A program made the position numbers and the translations under genes. This document shows positions 32,830-42,185 of a stretch of DNA of 64,000 nucleotides, piece by piece. The notes under the pieces were generated by a model that worked only from the letters and a program-made list of their open reading frames with translations, was not told the origin of the DNA and searched no databases. Numbering within the stretch: position 1 is the first letter of the stretch; each line of letters begins with the position of its first letter. Origin of the DNA: Actimicrobium sp035984655 (lineage in GTDB: Bacteria; Pseudomonadota; Gammaproteobacteria; Burkholderiales; Burkholderiaceae_D); the NCBI RefSeq assembly GCF_035984655.1, contig NZ_JAXCHT010000001.1:288601-352600 (forward strand). The letters run 5' to 3'.

Positions 32830-35800
32830 ATGTCACTTGCTGTTGTTATTCAGTCCCCGTCTCTGCTGCCATTCGCGGCGCTGCATGCCGAGATCCTCCC
32901 TGCACCGTCTTCACTTCGCCAAGCAATTACCGCAGCCTATCGGCGCGATGAGGCAGAGGCGTTGCTGTGGTTACTCAGCCAAACAACCCACAACAAGGCT
33001 GTTGCGCACCAGGCCAGAGAATTAGCTGAAGGGCTGGTCGTGGCCGTGCGCGAAAAACGCACGCGTTCGTCTGGCGTGGACGCACTGATGCATGAGTTTT
33101 CGCTGTCGTCGGAGGAGGGCGTCGCATTGATGTGTCTGGCCGAGGCGCTGCTGCGCATTCCCGACTACCAAACGGCTGACCGGCTGATCGCCGACAAAAT
33201 CAGTCGTGGCAACTGGCGCAAGCACCTGGGCGAATCGCCTTCATTGTTTGTCAATGCAGCGACCTGGGGCCTGCTGGTGACAGGAAAGCTGGTGGGCGCC
33301 AACAGCGAGCGTACTTTGGGTTCGGCACTGACCCGGCTAATTGCCAAAGGCGGCGAACCACTCATACGCAAAGGCGTTGACCTGGCCATGCGCATGCTCG
33401 GAAATCAATTTGTGACGGGCCAAACCATTGAGGAGGCAATCGCCAACAGTGCCGCGAATGAAGCGCGGGGCTATCGCTATTCCTACGACATGCTCGGAGA
33501 AGCCGCGCTTACCGCAGAAGATGCAGAGCACTATCTGGCATCGTACATCGGTGCAATTGATGCGATTGGGCGCGCCTCCGCCGGCCGAGGCATTCGTCAG
33601 GGCCCGGGAATCTCGGTCAAATTGTCGGCGTTGCACCCGCGTTATAGCCGTGCACAACGTGGTCGTGTCATCAGCGAGTTGTTGCCGCGTTTAAAGCAGC
33701 TTCTGATGCAAGCAAAGAAATGGGACATCGGCTTGAATATCGATGCCGAGGAAGCGGATCGACTTGAGTTGTCGCTGGATCTGATCGAAGCCCTGGCCCA
33801 CGATCCCGACCTGGCGGGATTTGACGGCATTGGCATCGTTGTTCAGGCTTATCAAAAACGATGTCCATTTGTCATTGATTTTCTGGTCGACCTGGCACGT
33901 CGCACTGGCATGAAGTTCATGGTACGGCTGGTCAAGGGTGCATATTGGGATTCCGAAATCAAACGCGCCCAGGTTGAGGGTCTGCCCGGCTATCCAGTCT
34001 ATACGCGCAAAATTTACACCGATGTTTCCTACCTGGTGTGCGCAGAAAAATTACTTTCGGCGACCGATGTCTTGTATCCGCAATTTGCCACCCACAACGC
34101 ACAAACGCTGGCCGCGATTTACGCTTCGGCGCAACACCAAGGGATTTCCGACTACGAGTTCCAGTGCCTGCATGGGATGGGCGAAACCTTGTATGACCAG
34201 GTCGTCGGCGCCAACCAGCTCGACAAGCCTTGCCGGGTGTATGCGCCGGTTGGATCGCATCAGACCCTGCTGGCCTATCTGGTACGACGCTTACTGGAAA
34301 ACGGTGCGAACTCTTCCTTCGTCAATCAGATCGTGGATACCAATGTTTCGATCGATTCGCTGATCGCTGACCCCTTTGTCATGGCGCTGCACTTGGGCGG
34401 CGCGCCGCATCCGAACATTGCCATGCCGCACCAGATATTCGGTAAGGAACGTGAAAACTCTAGCGGACTGGATTTCAGTAACGAAACAACACTCCACGAG
34501 CTGGCCCACGCATGCAGCCAGTTTGGCCAAATGTGCTGGAACGCGGCACCGCTGATTCATGAGTCAGCCAGCAATGGCGCTGTGCTGAGCATCATTAACC
34601 CCGCAGATCACCGGGACCAGGTCGGCCATGTCATTGAGTCCACGCTGGAGGACGTTGAGGCGGCATTGGCTGCGGCAGAGCAGTACGCCACCGACTGGCA
34701 AGTACTGCGACAATCGGACCGCGCCGCGATATTGATGCGTGCTGCTGACCTGTTTGAGAAAAACCGGCTCGAACTGATCGCCATCGCCATTCGAGAAGCC
34801 GGGAAGTCGTTCCCGAATGCGCTTGCGGAAGTGCGCGAAGCGGTTGATTTTTTGCGCTACTACGCCGCACAGGTTGACGGAACGCCGAACGCGCTTGCAC
34901 TCGGAATCGTGGTTTGCATCAGCCCGTGGAATTTTCCGCTGGCGATCTTTACTGGCCAGGTGAGTGCGGCTCTGGCGGCAGGCAACGTGGTGTTGGCGAA
35001 ACCTGCCGAACAAACGCCGTTGATTGCATGGCGTGCCGTGCAATTGTTGCACCAGGCCGGTGTACCAGGCAGCGCATTGCAGTTCCTGCCCGGCGCAGGA
35101 GAGACAATCGGCGCCCGTCTTGTGGCAGATGGACGTGTGCATGGGGTTATCTTCACGGGCTCTACGGATGTCGCCTGTTTGATCAATCGCACGCTGGCGT
35201 CGCGCGCAGTGCAGCAGTCGCGGGACATTGTCCTGATTGCGGAAACCGGCGGCCAGAATGCCATGATCGTCGACTCCAGCGCACTGACCGAACAGGTCGT
35301 GCAGGATGCGATCAGTTCGGCCTTCGATAGTGCAGGACAACGGTGCTCCGCATTGCGTGTGCTGTGCCTGCAGAGTGAAATTGCTGACAAGACCATTGCG
35401 ATGCTGACGGGCGCGATGCGGGAGCTACGGATCGGTAATCCCGACAGGCTCGCAATTGACATCGGTCCCGTCATCGACAAGGCTGCGCAAAAGGGGTTGC
35501 TGACCCACATTGCACGACTGAAGGATAAGGCGGAGTCATTTTTTCAGTTGCCGCTTTCTGAGGAAACTGCCAACGGAACATTTGTTGCGCCAACGCTGAT
35601 TGAAATTTCCTCGCTCACTGAGCTGACCGGTGAAGTCTTTGGCCCGGTTTTGCACGTGCTTCGTTATCAACGCGATGCCCTGCCGGCACTGATCGACGCA
35701 ATCAATGCGACCGGGTATGGGCTGACGTTTGGCATCCATTCGCGTATTGATGAAACCATCGACATGGTGAAAAACCGCATTCATGCAGGCAATATTTACG

Positions 35801-36513
35801 TCAATCGGAATATCGTCGGCGCCGTTGTGGGTGTGCAGCCGTTTGGTGGAGAAGGCAAGTCCGGCACAGGGCCAAAAGCTGGCGGGCCATTCTATTTGAA
35901 GCGGCTCGTTCGCAATCCATCGGCCCGCCTGGGCGCGCATACGATTCATGAGCGACGCGATGCGGTTAATGCACCCGCGCTCAGTGCATTGCTGCTTTGG
36001 GCCAAGACACATGGCCATGAGATGGTCTCTGCCCTGGGTGAGCATTACGCACTCGACAGCGCACTAGGCTGCACCCTGATCTTGCCGGGACCGACCGGCG
36101 AGCACAACACGCTGTCATTTCATTCGCGCGGAAACATACTATGCGCTGCCTCCAGCGTCGGCGCGCTGCTCAACCAACTGACGGCAGTGCTTGCTACAGG
36201 CAACAATCCGCTTCTGATGCCTGCAACACTGGCGCTGATCCCGGCGGGTTTGCCGGAAATTATCCGCAACACGATGCATCATCTGGAAGAAATCGGTGAT
36301 CACAACGTTGCCATTCAGATCGCCCTGGTCGATGCACCGCTGAGCGCAGAAATTAGGGCGCAACTCGCAGCACGTGACGGTGCTATCGTCCCATTGATAG
36401 AAACCAGCACCAGTGCTGCGATTCCGCTCTGGCGACTTGTTGCCGAGCGTGCCTTGTGCGTTAACACGACAGCGGCTGGCGGAAATGCCAGCTTGATGAC
36501 GCTTGAAACCTGA
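32830..36513 (+). CDS. putA: Bifunctional proline dehydrogenase / P5C dehydrogenase
   Basis: A 1227-residue PutA that oxidises proline to glutamate in two steps at the inner membrane surface. The proline dehydrogenase (FAD) barrel covers about residues 170-470, with VKLSALHPRYSRAQ, MVRLVKGAYWDSEIKRAQ and YPQFATHNAQTLA. The P5C dehydrogenase covers about 560-1030, with VVCISPWNFPLAIFTGQ, the Rossmann GSTDVACLINRTL, and the catalytic Cys in DSAGQRCSALRVL. A C-terminal domain of about 190 residues follows. The N-terminus lacks the ribbon-helix-helix domain of E. coli-type PutA (1320 aa), so this enzyme cannot act as its own repressor. A strong terminator follows. All catalytic motifs seen are intact. 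Confidence 0.96.
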   Translation: MSLAVVIQSPSLLPFAALHAEILPAPSSLRQAITAAYRRDEAEALLWLLSQTTHNKAVAHQARELAEGLVVAVREKRTRSSGVDALMHEFSLSSEEGVALMCLAEALLRIPDYQTADRLIADKISRGNWRKHLGESPSLFVNAATWGLLVTGKLVGANSERTLGSALTRLIAKGGEPLIRKGVDLAMRMLGNQFVTGQTIEEAIANSAANEARGYRYSYDMLGEAALTAEDAEHYLASYIGAIDAIGRASAGRGIRQGPGISVKLSALHPRYSRAQRGRVISELLPRLKQLLMQAKKWDIGLNIDAEEADRLELSLDLIEALAHDPDLAGFDGIGIVVQAYQKRCPFVIDFLVDLARRTGMKFMVRLVKGAYWDSEIKRAQVEGLPGYPVYTRKIYTDVSYLVCAEKLLSATDVLYPQFATHNAQTLAAIYASAQHQGISDYEFQCLHGMGETLYDQVVGANQLDKPCRVYAPVGSHQTLLAYLVRRLLENGANSSFVNQIVDTNVSIDSLIADPFVMALHLGGAPHPNIAMPHQIFGKERENSSGLDFSNETTLHELAHACSQFGQMCWNAAPLIHESASNGAVLSIINPADHRDQVGHVIESTLEDVEAALAAAEQYATDWQVLRQSDRAAILMRAADLFEKNRLELIAIAIREAGKSFPNALAEVREAVDFLRYYAAQVDGTPNALALGIVVCISPWNFPLAIFTGQVSAALAAGNVVLAKPAEQTPLIAWRAVQLLHQAGVPGSALQFLPGAGETIGARLVADGRVHGVIFTGSTDVACLINRTLASRAVQQSRDIVLIAETGGQNAMIVDSSALTEQVVQDAISSAFDSAGQRCSALRVLCLQSEIADKTIAMLTGAMRELRIGNPDRLAIDIGPVIDKAAQKGLLTHIARLKDKAESFFQLPLSEETANGTFVAPTLIEISSLTELTGEVFGPVLHVLRYQRDALPALIDAINATGYGLTFGIHSRIDETIDMVKNRIHAGNIYVNRNIVGAVVGVQPFGGEGKSGTGPKAGGPFYLKRLVRNPSARLGAHTIHERRDAVNAPALSALLLWAKTHGHEMVSALGEHYALDSALGCTLILPGPTGEHNTLSFHSRGNILCAASSVGALLNQLTAVLATGNNPLLMPATLALIPAGLPEIIRNTMHHLEEIGDHNVAIQIALVDAPLSAEIRAQLAARDGAIVPLIETSTSAAIPLWRLVAERALCVNTTAAGGNASLMTLET

Positions 36514-36854
36514 TTGACCGCTTCGGTATCGAAACCGTTGTTGAAAACGACCGGCCACTTGCCCGGTCGTTTTTCATTTGTGCGGTCACGTTTTTTGCTC
36601 TTTTGCAGTGCGGGGAAACGCATTCACCGGCACATGTCGACGTCTTTACGGATTCCAGCTGACGCCGGTTTGACGGGGCCATCACAGCCTCCCAGAGGTC
36701 TTCCTTGCAATCTGCTGCACCCGGAGGGTTCGCCCGATCCCGACAAGCCCTTCCTGAGCCTCTGGTGGCGGTTAATCCACCTTGGTCGTATACCGACACC
36801 TTTTGCACTGACTCTTTGCATGAACTGGGGTGTTTATTTTTAGGTGCAGGCTGA
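36514..36854. other. putA downstream region without a recognised gene
   Basis: After the putA terminator this stretch has no convincing gene. It contains a 74-base segment (36692-36765) bounded by CCAGAGG and CCTCTGG that can fold on either strand, and a further small hairpin (GGTGG...CCACC, about 36764-36781). Its boundary resembles a structured RNA but matches no family I know. Confidence 0.4.
36547..36574 (+). terminator. Rho-independent terminator after putA
   Basis: ACGACCGG (36547-36554) pairs with CCGGTCGT (36563-36570), followed by a T-tract (36570-36574). Confidence 0.88.
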
Positions 36855-37133
36855 CATTTTTCGGGGTTCTGGTTTTTATGGTTTTGTTTAAAGGTTTATA
36901 TATCTGTTTAGTAGTAATTGTTAACGCAGGTGCTTTTCTGTGGATAAGCCATTTTTCCTTATTGTAAACAGGGAGTTGTAGACGGGATAACCGTATGCAT
37001 AAGCGTGGGAACCAGGCAGGACAAGTTCTGGATAACTTTTTCGTCGAACCCAATGTCGATGGTTGTCCACAGTTCATCCACAGCTTATGCAGAGGCTTGT
37101 TCACAGGACGTCCACAAGACCCGGATATTGAGT
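36855..37133. other. oriC: Candidate origin of replication (oriC-like)
   Basis: The left part (36855-36925) is strongly AT-rich with long T runs, TTTATATATC and TAGTAGTAA, like a duplex-unwinding element. The right part carries a perfect DnaA box on the minus strand (TGTGGATAA, 36939-36947) and several boxes one base away from consensus: TCTGGATAA (37027-37035), TTGTCCACA (37063-37071), TCATCCACA (37074-37082), TTATGCAGA (37085-37093) and TTGTTCACA (37097-37105). This density in about 170 bases, in a non-coding spacer between putA and a LysR gene, is far above that next to dnaA. It lies about 18.5 kb from dnaA and 10.5 kb from the first parS. Strand orientation of rpmH-mnmE argues against it (see findings). 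Confidence 0.5.
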
Positions 37134-38009
37134 TCAATCACGCCATAAAGCGCTTAACAATTCGAAGGCCGCGTGGATCGCGGGTTCGTTTTTTCGATGC
37201 TGCAAAGAAATAAAAGTTAGCTGGGTGGACAGACTGACCGAATCGGCGATCACGACACCGTGTACGTGCGATTCGTGCAAGGCAATTGATTCACGCGCCA
37301 GCGAAAGACCAACCCCGGATTTCACCAGATCGAGCATTGATGACTCCTGATCCACCAGGGCGACTTTCCTTGGCATGACGTTGTACTCTGCAAATTTTTT
37401 GCTGAGCAAGCGATGGTGCGCCGATTCCGGCGGTGCCCAGATCCACGGCAGATCCGCCAGCGCCAGCCAGTCCTTGCCGGTGACGCGGGCCTTCCAGCCC
37501 TGTGGTGCGACCACGTTATAGGTGAATGTCGTGAGTGCGGTGGCATGAAACTCTCTGCCGGGAATACCCAGGTAGTAGCCGGCATCCAGCGCGCCGTGTC
37601 GGACCTGCTCCAGTACGTCGCCGGACATGCCGTGGCGCAGCCGGGTCGATAGTTGCGGGTAGCTTTCGACCAATCGCTTGAGGAATGCGCCCAGCCGGGT
37701 GAATTCGGGGTCGAGGATGGTGCCAATTGCGAGCGGACCGGAAATGGTTGATTGCAATGCCCGCAAACCGTGTTCGAACTCGCTGACGCTGGTCAGAATG
37801 CGTTCGGCAAACACCAGCAATTTGCGGCCATCCTCGGTCAGCTGCATGCCGCCCGGGGTACGCTGGAACAATTGCACTTCCAGCTTCTTTTGCAGTGCCT
37901 TGAGTTGCAGGCTGACGGCAGGCTGGCTCAGGTGCAGCCTCTGGGCGGCACGGGTCAGATTGCCCTCGCTGGCAATGGTGACAAATGCACGTAGCTGTGT
38001 GAAGTCCAC
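37134..38009 (-). CDS. LysR-family regulator of the adjacent mmsA/GMC locus
   Basis: A 291-residue LysR-type regulator. The start is a GTG at 38009: it gives the standard beginning (M)DFTQLRAFVTIASEGNLTR and has a GGAGA site 6-10 bases upstream, whereas the in-frame ATG at 38054 would add an odd 15-residue leader. The helix-turn-helix is NLTRAAQRLHLSQPAVSLQL; the effector domain covers about 90-290. It is divergent from mmsA across 107 bases, so it is very likely the regulator of the mmsA-GMC genes. LysR regulators beside 3-hydroxypropionate degradation genes in Pseudomonas respond to 3-hydroxypropionate; that link is an inference here. Its stop codon abuts the oriC-like region. Confidence 0.88.
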   Translation of the reverse strand: MDFTQLRAFVTIASEGNLTRAAQRLHLSQPAVSLQLKALQKKLEVQLFQRTPGGMQLTEDGRKLLVFAERILTSVSEFEHGLRALQSTISGPLAIGTILDPEFTRLGAFLKRLVESYPQLSTRLRHGMSGDVLEQVRHGALDAGYYLGIPGREFHATALTTFTYNVVAPQGWKARVTGKDWLALADLPWIWAPPESAHHRLLSKKFAEYNVMPRKVALVDQESSMLDLVKSGVGLSLARESIALHESHVHGVVIADSVSLSTQLTFISLQHRKNEPAIHAAFELLSALWRD

Positions 38010-38116
38010 GGATTCTCCATAAGGGAGTCTTATGATGAATCGATGATAACTCATTGGATTGTCTGCACCACTGCGGATACTCTGAGGGTTAATTCAATCT
38101 GCCCTGAGGATTTGTT

Positions 38117-39634
38117 ATGAACCAGTCAGTACCCGTCATCTCGCATTTCATCAACGGGCGCCTGACAGCGTCGAGCGGTTCGCGCCTGCAGGATGTATTT
38201 AATCCAGCCACCGGTGCAGTTGTCGCGCAGGTGGCCCTGGCCAGTGTCGAGGAAGTGCATCAGGCCGTTGCCGTGGCCAGCGCAGCGGCACCGGCCTGGG
38301 CTGCGACCGCGCCATTGAAGCGGGCGCGCATCATGTCGCGCTTCAAGGAATTGATGGAGCAGAATCACGATGCACTGGCAGCGGCAATAACCCGTGAACA
38401 TGGCAAGGTATTTTCAGATGCCAAAGGCGAGGTCACGCGCGGCCTGGAGATTGTCGAGTTTGCGTGTGGTGCGCCGCAATTATTGAAAACCCAGTTCTCC
38501 GACAATATCGGCGGTGGCATCGACAACTGGCAGATGCGGCAGCCGCTCGGTGTGACGGTGGGGATTACCCCATTTAACTTTCCGGTGATGGTGCCATTGT
38601 GGATGGCGCCGATGGCGATTGCGATGGGCAACACCTTCATTCTCAAGCCGTCGGAACGCGATCCGTCGGCCTCGTTGTTGTTGGCGGACCTGTTCCGTCA
38701 GGCTGGATTGCCGGATGGGGTTTTCAACGTGGTGCAAGGTGACAAGGTGGCAGTCGATGCCTTGCTGCAGCATCCTGAGGTGAAGGCGGTCTCGTTCGTC
38801 GGCTCGACGCCGATCGCCGAGTACATCTACACGGAGGGAGCCAAGCGCAAGGGCCCGTATCCATTGCGTGTGCAGGCACTGGGGGGCGCGAAAAATCATT
38901 TGGTCGTGATGCCCGATGCGAACCTTGACCTTGCCGTCGATGCCTTGATAGGAGCGGCTTATGGGTCGGCCGGCGAACGCTGCATGGCGATTTCCGTCGC
39001 CGTGGCGGTGGGATCAGTGGCTGAAAAGCTGGTCGAGGCGCTGATCCCACGCGTCAAGGCACTGAAGATCATGAACGGAATGGAATCCGCAGCAGAGATG
39101 GGACCCGTCGTCAGCGCAGCGCATAAGGCGAAAATCGAAGGTTATATTCGCGACGGCATTGAAGAGGGCGCTCAGTTGCTGGTGGATGGACGCGGTGTGC
39201 AGGTGGCCGGCCATGAGAATGGCTTCTTTCTTGGCGGGACCTTGTTTGATCATGTCAAACCGGGCATGAAAATCCATCAGGAAGAGATCTTTGGCCCGGT
39301 TCTATGCATCGTGCGGGTGCCGGATTTTGCTGCTGCGCTCGAATTGATCAATGCGCATGAGTTCGGTAACGGTGTTGCCCTGTTCACGTCCGACGGCAAC
39401 ACGGCGCGGGAATTCTCACGTCGGGTAGAGGTTGGCATGGTGGGCATCAATGTGCCAATTCCTGTGCCGATGGCGTGGCATTCGTTTGGCGGATGGAAGC
39501 GTTCGCTGTTTGGCGACACGCATGCCTATGGCGAGGAAGGTGTGCGGTTTTACACGCGCTACAAGTCGATCATGCAACGCTGGCCAGAGACGATAGACAA
39601 GGGCGCCGAATTCACCATGCCTGTTGCGAAGTAG
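38117..39634 (+). CDS. mmsA: CoA-acylating (methyl)malonate-semialdehyde dehydrogenase
   Basis: A 505-residue aldehyde dehydrogenase of the MmsA type, which turns methylmalonate semialdehyde or malonate semialdehyde into propionyl-CoA or acetyl-CoA with NAD+ and CoA. The family is set by VSHFINGRL-like start (SHFINGRLTASSG), GVTVGITPFNFPVMVPLWM, the substrate-site LGGAKNHLVVMPDANLD, and the catalytic Cys in GSAGERCMAISVAV (in place of the usual GQxC). The C-terminus with PVPMAWHSFGGWKRSLFGD is typical. It is the first gene of the operon and the GMC oxidoreductase gene starts 7 bases after its stop. In valine degradation mmsA usually sits with mmsB; no mmsB is here, so malonate semialdehyde from 3-hydroxypropionate is a likely substrate. 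Confidence 0.93.
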   Translation: MNQSVPVISHFINGRLTASSGSRLQDVFNPATGAVVAQVALASVEEVHQAVAVASAAAPAWAATAPLKRARIMSRFKELMEQNHDALAAAITREHGKVFSDAKGEVTRGLEIVEFACGAPQLLKTQFSDNIGGGIDNWQMRQPLGVTVGITPFNFPVMVPLWMAPMAIAMGNTFILKPSERDPSASLLLADLFRQAGLPDGVFNVVQGDKVAVDALLQHPEVKAVSFVGSTPIAEYIYTEGAKRKGPYPLRVQALGGAKNHLVVMPDANLDLAVDALIGAAYGSAGERCMAISVAVAVGSVAEKLVEALIPRVKALKIMNGMESAAEMGPVVSAAHKAKIEGYIRDGIEEGAQLLVDGRGVQVAGHENGFFLGGTLFDHVKPGMKIHQEEIFGPVLCIVRVPDFAAALELINAHEFGNGVALFTSDGNTAREFSRRVEVGMVGINVPIPVPMAWHSFGGWKRSLFGDTHAYGEEGVRFYTRYKSIMQRWPETIDKGAEFTMPVAK

Positions 39635-39641
39635 GCACGGC

Positions 39642-41276
39642 ATGATCCAATCGGCTGGAAAATACGACTACATCATCATTGGGGCCGGTACAGCCGGTTG
39701 CGTGCTGGCCAAGCGGTTGGCGGATGATCCCAATATCAAGGTGCTATTGCTGGAAGCCGGCGGCAAGGACGACTATCACTGGATTCACATCCCTGTCGGG
39801 TATCTGTATTGCATCAACAATCCGCGCACCGATTGGTTGTATCGCACCCAGCCCGAAGCCGGTCTGAACGGCCGCAGCCTTGGCTACCCCCGTGGCAAGG
39901 TGCTGGGTGGCTCGTCATCGATCAATGGGATGATTTACATGCGCGGCCAGGCCCAGGATTACGACGGCTGGGCTGCATCCAGCGGCGACCCGGGCTGGGC
40001 TTGGGACAAGGTCTTGCCGCTGTTTAAGAAGAGCGAAGATCACTATTTGGGAGCCAGCCCGTTTCATGGCGCCGGCGGTGAATGGCGGGTAGAGAAACAG
40101 CGCCTGTCGTGGGACATTCTCGATGCATTTCGTAATGCGGCTGCCGAGACCGGCATCCCGAAGATCGACGATTTCAATCGTGGCGACAATATTGGAAGTG
40201 CCTATTTCGAGGTGAATCAGCGCCACGGTGTGCGCGTCAGCACGGCCAAGGCCTTTTTGAAAACCGCTGGCAGCAAGGGTAATCTTGAAATCATGACGGG
40301 TTGTCAGGTGCAACGTCTTAGACTCGAGACCACGTCGGCAGGGGTACGTTGTACCGGCGTTGAATTCACTGGCGGTGGCCGCCAATGGTTTGCCGAGGCG
40401 CAACACGAAACCTTGCTTGCAGCCGGCGCCATTGGTTCACCGCAGATCCTGCAGCTGTCCGGAATCGGTTCTGCAAAACTGCTGCAGCAGCATGGTGTTG
40501 CACCGGTCGTTGCGCTGCCAGGCGTGGGCGAAAACCTGCAGGATCATCTGCAGATCCGCATGGTGTTCAAGGTGCGCAATACACGCACCCTCAACACCAT
40601 GGCCAACTCGTGGCTAGGCAAGGCCAAAATCGGGCTGGAGTACGCGCTGTTTCGTAGCGGGCCAATGTCGATGGCACCGTCACAGCTGGGGGCGTTTGCC
40701 AAGTCGGATGCGACGCAGGAGCGCGCCAACCTTCAATATCATGTCCAACCGCTGTCACTGGAGAAATTTGGCGATCCGCTGCATCCGTTTCCGGCGTTCA
40801 CCGCCAGCGTATGCAACCTGCGGCCGACATCGCGCGGCACGGTGCGGTTGAGTTCTGCCGATCCTGACGTGGCACCGGCAATCTCGCCGAACTATCTGTC
40901 CACAGCGGAAGATCGGCATGTCGCGGTGCAATCGTTGCGCCTGACCCGGCGCATCGCCGCAGCATCTGCGCTGCAAGGTTATGCAGTCGAAGAGCTCAAG
41001 CCTGGCGCGTCATGCGAATCCGAGGAAGACCTGGCCCGCGCGGCCGGCGATCTTGGTACGACCATCTTTCATCCGGTCGGCACCTGCAAGATGGGTCGGG
41101 CCGATGATGCCGGCGCCGTCGTCGACAGCCATCTGCGGGTACATGGTGTGACGGGGCTGCGGGTGGTTGACGCATCGATCATGCCCACCATCACTTCTGG
41201 CAACACAAACTCGCCAACTGTCATGATCGCCGAGCGCGCTGCGCAACTGATCATCGCCGCACGTAGCGCGGCATGA
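39642..41276 (+). CDS. GMC-family FAD-dependent alcohol oxidoreductase (candidate 3-hydroxypropionate dehydrogenase)
   Basis: A 544-residue glucose-methanol-choline oxidoreductase. The FAD-binding Rossmann start is YIIIGAGTAGCVLAKRLADD, the GMC signature 1 is GKVLGGSSSINGMIYMRG, signature 2 is GAIGSPQILQLSGIG, and the catalytic His-Asn region is FHPVGTCKMG and SGNTNSPTVMIAERAA. A TTG start at 39624 would overlap mmsA; ATG 39642 is preferred. It would often be called choline dehydrogenase (betA), but no betaine aldehyde dehydrogenase (betB) is present and the partner is mmsA. In Pseudomonas denitrificans a GMC enzyme (HpdH) with MmsA and a LysR regulator degrades 3-hydroxypropionate, so this function is the best inference. 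Confidence 0.85.
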   Translation: MIQSAGKYDYIIIGAGTAGCVLAKRLADDPNIKVLLLEAGGKDDYHWIHIPVGYLYCINNPRTDWLYRTQPEAGLNGRSLGYPRGKVLGGSSSINGMIYMRGQAQDYDGWAASSGDPGWAWDKVLPLFKKSEDHYLGASPFHGAGGEWRVEKQRLSWDILDAFRNAAAETGIPKIDDFNRGDNIGSAYFEVNQRHGVRVSTAKAFLKTAGSKGNLEIMTGCQVQRLRLETTSAGVRCTGVEFTGGGRQWFAEAQHETLLAAGAIGSPQILQLSGIGSAKLLQQHGVAPVVALPGVGENLQDHLQIRMVFKVRNTRTLNTMANSWLGKAKIGLEYALFRSGPMSMAPSQLGAFAKSDATQERANLQYHVQPLSLEKFGDPLHPFPAFTASVCNLRPTSRGTVRLSSADPDVAPAISPNYLSTAEDRHVAVQSLRLTRRIAAASALQGYAVEELKPGASCESEEDLARAAGDLGTTIFHPVGTCKMGRADDAGAVVDSHLRVHGVTGLRVVDASIMPTITSGNTNSPTVMIAERAAQLIIAARSAA

Positions 41277-41343
41277 GGGATAACACGTATCTCGCTCAAG
41301 AGCCGCGCCAAATCAATCTGCTGTCGTAGTTATACGGTATTGT

Positions 41344-41371
41344 TTGATGGTATTGTCACTTGTACTATCTA
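41344..41371 (+). promoter_or_regulatory. Weak candidate promoter before livG
   Basis: TTGATG (41344-41349), 16-base spacer, TATCTA (41366-41371), in an AT-rich 138-base spacer. The transporter genes may use this promoter in addition to read-through from mmsA. Confidence 0.3.
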
Positions 41372-41414
41372 TAAAAAAATCCCGCTGCACAAAAAATAAG
41401 CAACAGGAGACACG

Positions 41415-42185
41415 ATGACCGACGTCATCCTCGAAACAAAAAGCCTGACCAAAGAGTTCAAGGGTTTCACCGCAGTCAATGCCGTGAATCTGCGCGTCCA
41501 GCGTGGGCATATTCACGCATTGATCGGGCCCAATGGTGCTGGCAAGACCACCTGCTTCAATTTACTGACAAAGTTTCTGGTCCCGACTTCGGGCCAGATT
41601 TTGTTCAATGGAAAAGATATTACTTCGGCTCAGCCGGCGCAAATTGCGCGTCAGGGTGTGATTCGATCGTTCCAGATTTCAGCTGTGTTTCCGCACCTTT
41701 CCGTGATGGAGAATGTTCGCATCGGCTTGCAAAGATCGCTCGGCACCTCCTTCCATTTCTGGAAAAGCGAACGCAGTCTGGCCAGCCTCAATGATCGGGC
41801 GATGGCGCTCCTGGCTGAAGTCGATTTGTCCGAATTTGCCGATACCATCACCGTCGATTTACCCTACGGCCGCAAACGCGCGCTGGAAATTGCCACGACG
41901 CTGGCAATGGATCCCGAGCTGATGCTGCTCGATGAGCCAACCCAGGGCATGGGCCACGAAGACGTCGACCGCGTGACGGCCTTGATCAAGAAGGTATCTG
42001 CTGGTCGCACCATTCTGATGGTCGAGCACAACATGAAAGTCGTCGCCGGCATCTGTGATCGCATCTCCGTTCTGCAACGCGGAGCAATGCTGGCCGAAGG
42101 CCGCTACGAGGAAGTCTCAAGTAATCCGCAAGTGATGGAAGCCTATATGGGTACAAGCACCGGCGCACTCGAAGGAGCCCATTGA
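41415..42185 (+). CDS. livG: Liv-type ABC transporter ATP-binding protein LivG
   Basis: A 256-residue ABC ATPase of the LivG type. Walker A is GPNGAGKTT (about residue 38), the Q-loop region reads RSFQISAVFPHLSVMENV, the signature is the variant LPYGRKRALEIA usual for LivG proteins (in place of LSGGQ), and Walker B is LMLLDEPTQGMGHEDV followed by the His switch VEHNMKVV. It pairs with the LivF protein encoded next. The stop overlaps the livF start (TGATG). An AGGAGA site precedes the ATG. Confidence 0.93.
   Translation: MTDVILETKSLTKEFKGFTAVNAVNLRVQRGHIHALIGPNGAGKTTCFNLLTKFLVPTSGQILFNGKDITSAQPAQIARQGVIRSFQISAVFPHLSVMENVRIGLQRSLGTSFHFWKSERSLASLNDRAMALLAEVDLSEFADTITVDLPYGRKRALEIATTLAMDPELMLLDEPTQGMGHEDVDRVTALIKKVSAGRTILMVEHNMKVVAGICDRISVLQRGAMLAEGRYEEVSSNPQVMEAYMGTSTGALEGAH

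Noticed and set aside
36692..36765. tRNA-like 74-base segment with 7-bp end pairing
   Set aside because: The length and end stem suggest a tRNA, but there is no proper T-loop, anticodon arm or CCA-adjacent structure on either strand.
36772..37137. 121-residue minus-strand frame across the oriC-like region
   Set aside because: It is Lys/Thr-rich, with no ribosome site and no recognisable domain, and covers DnaA boxes and AT-rich DNA.
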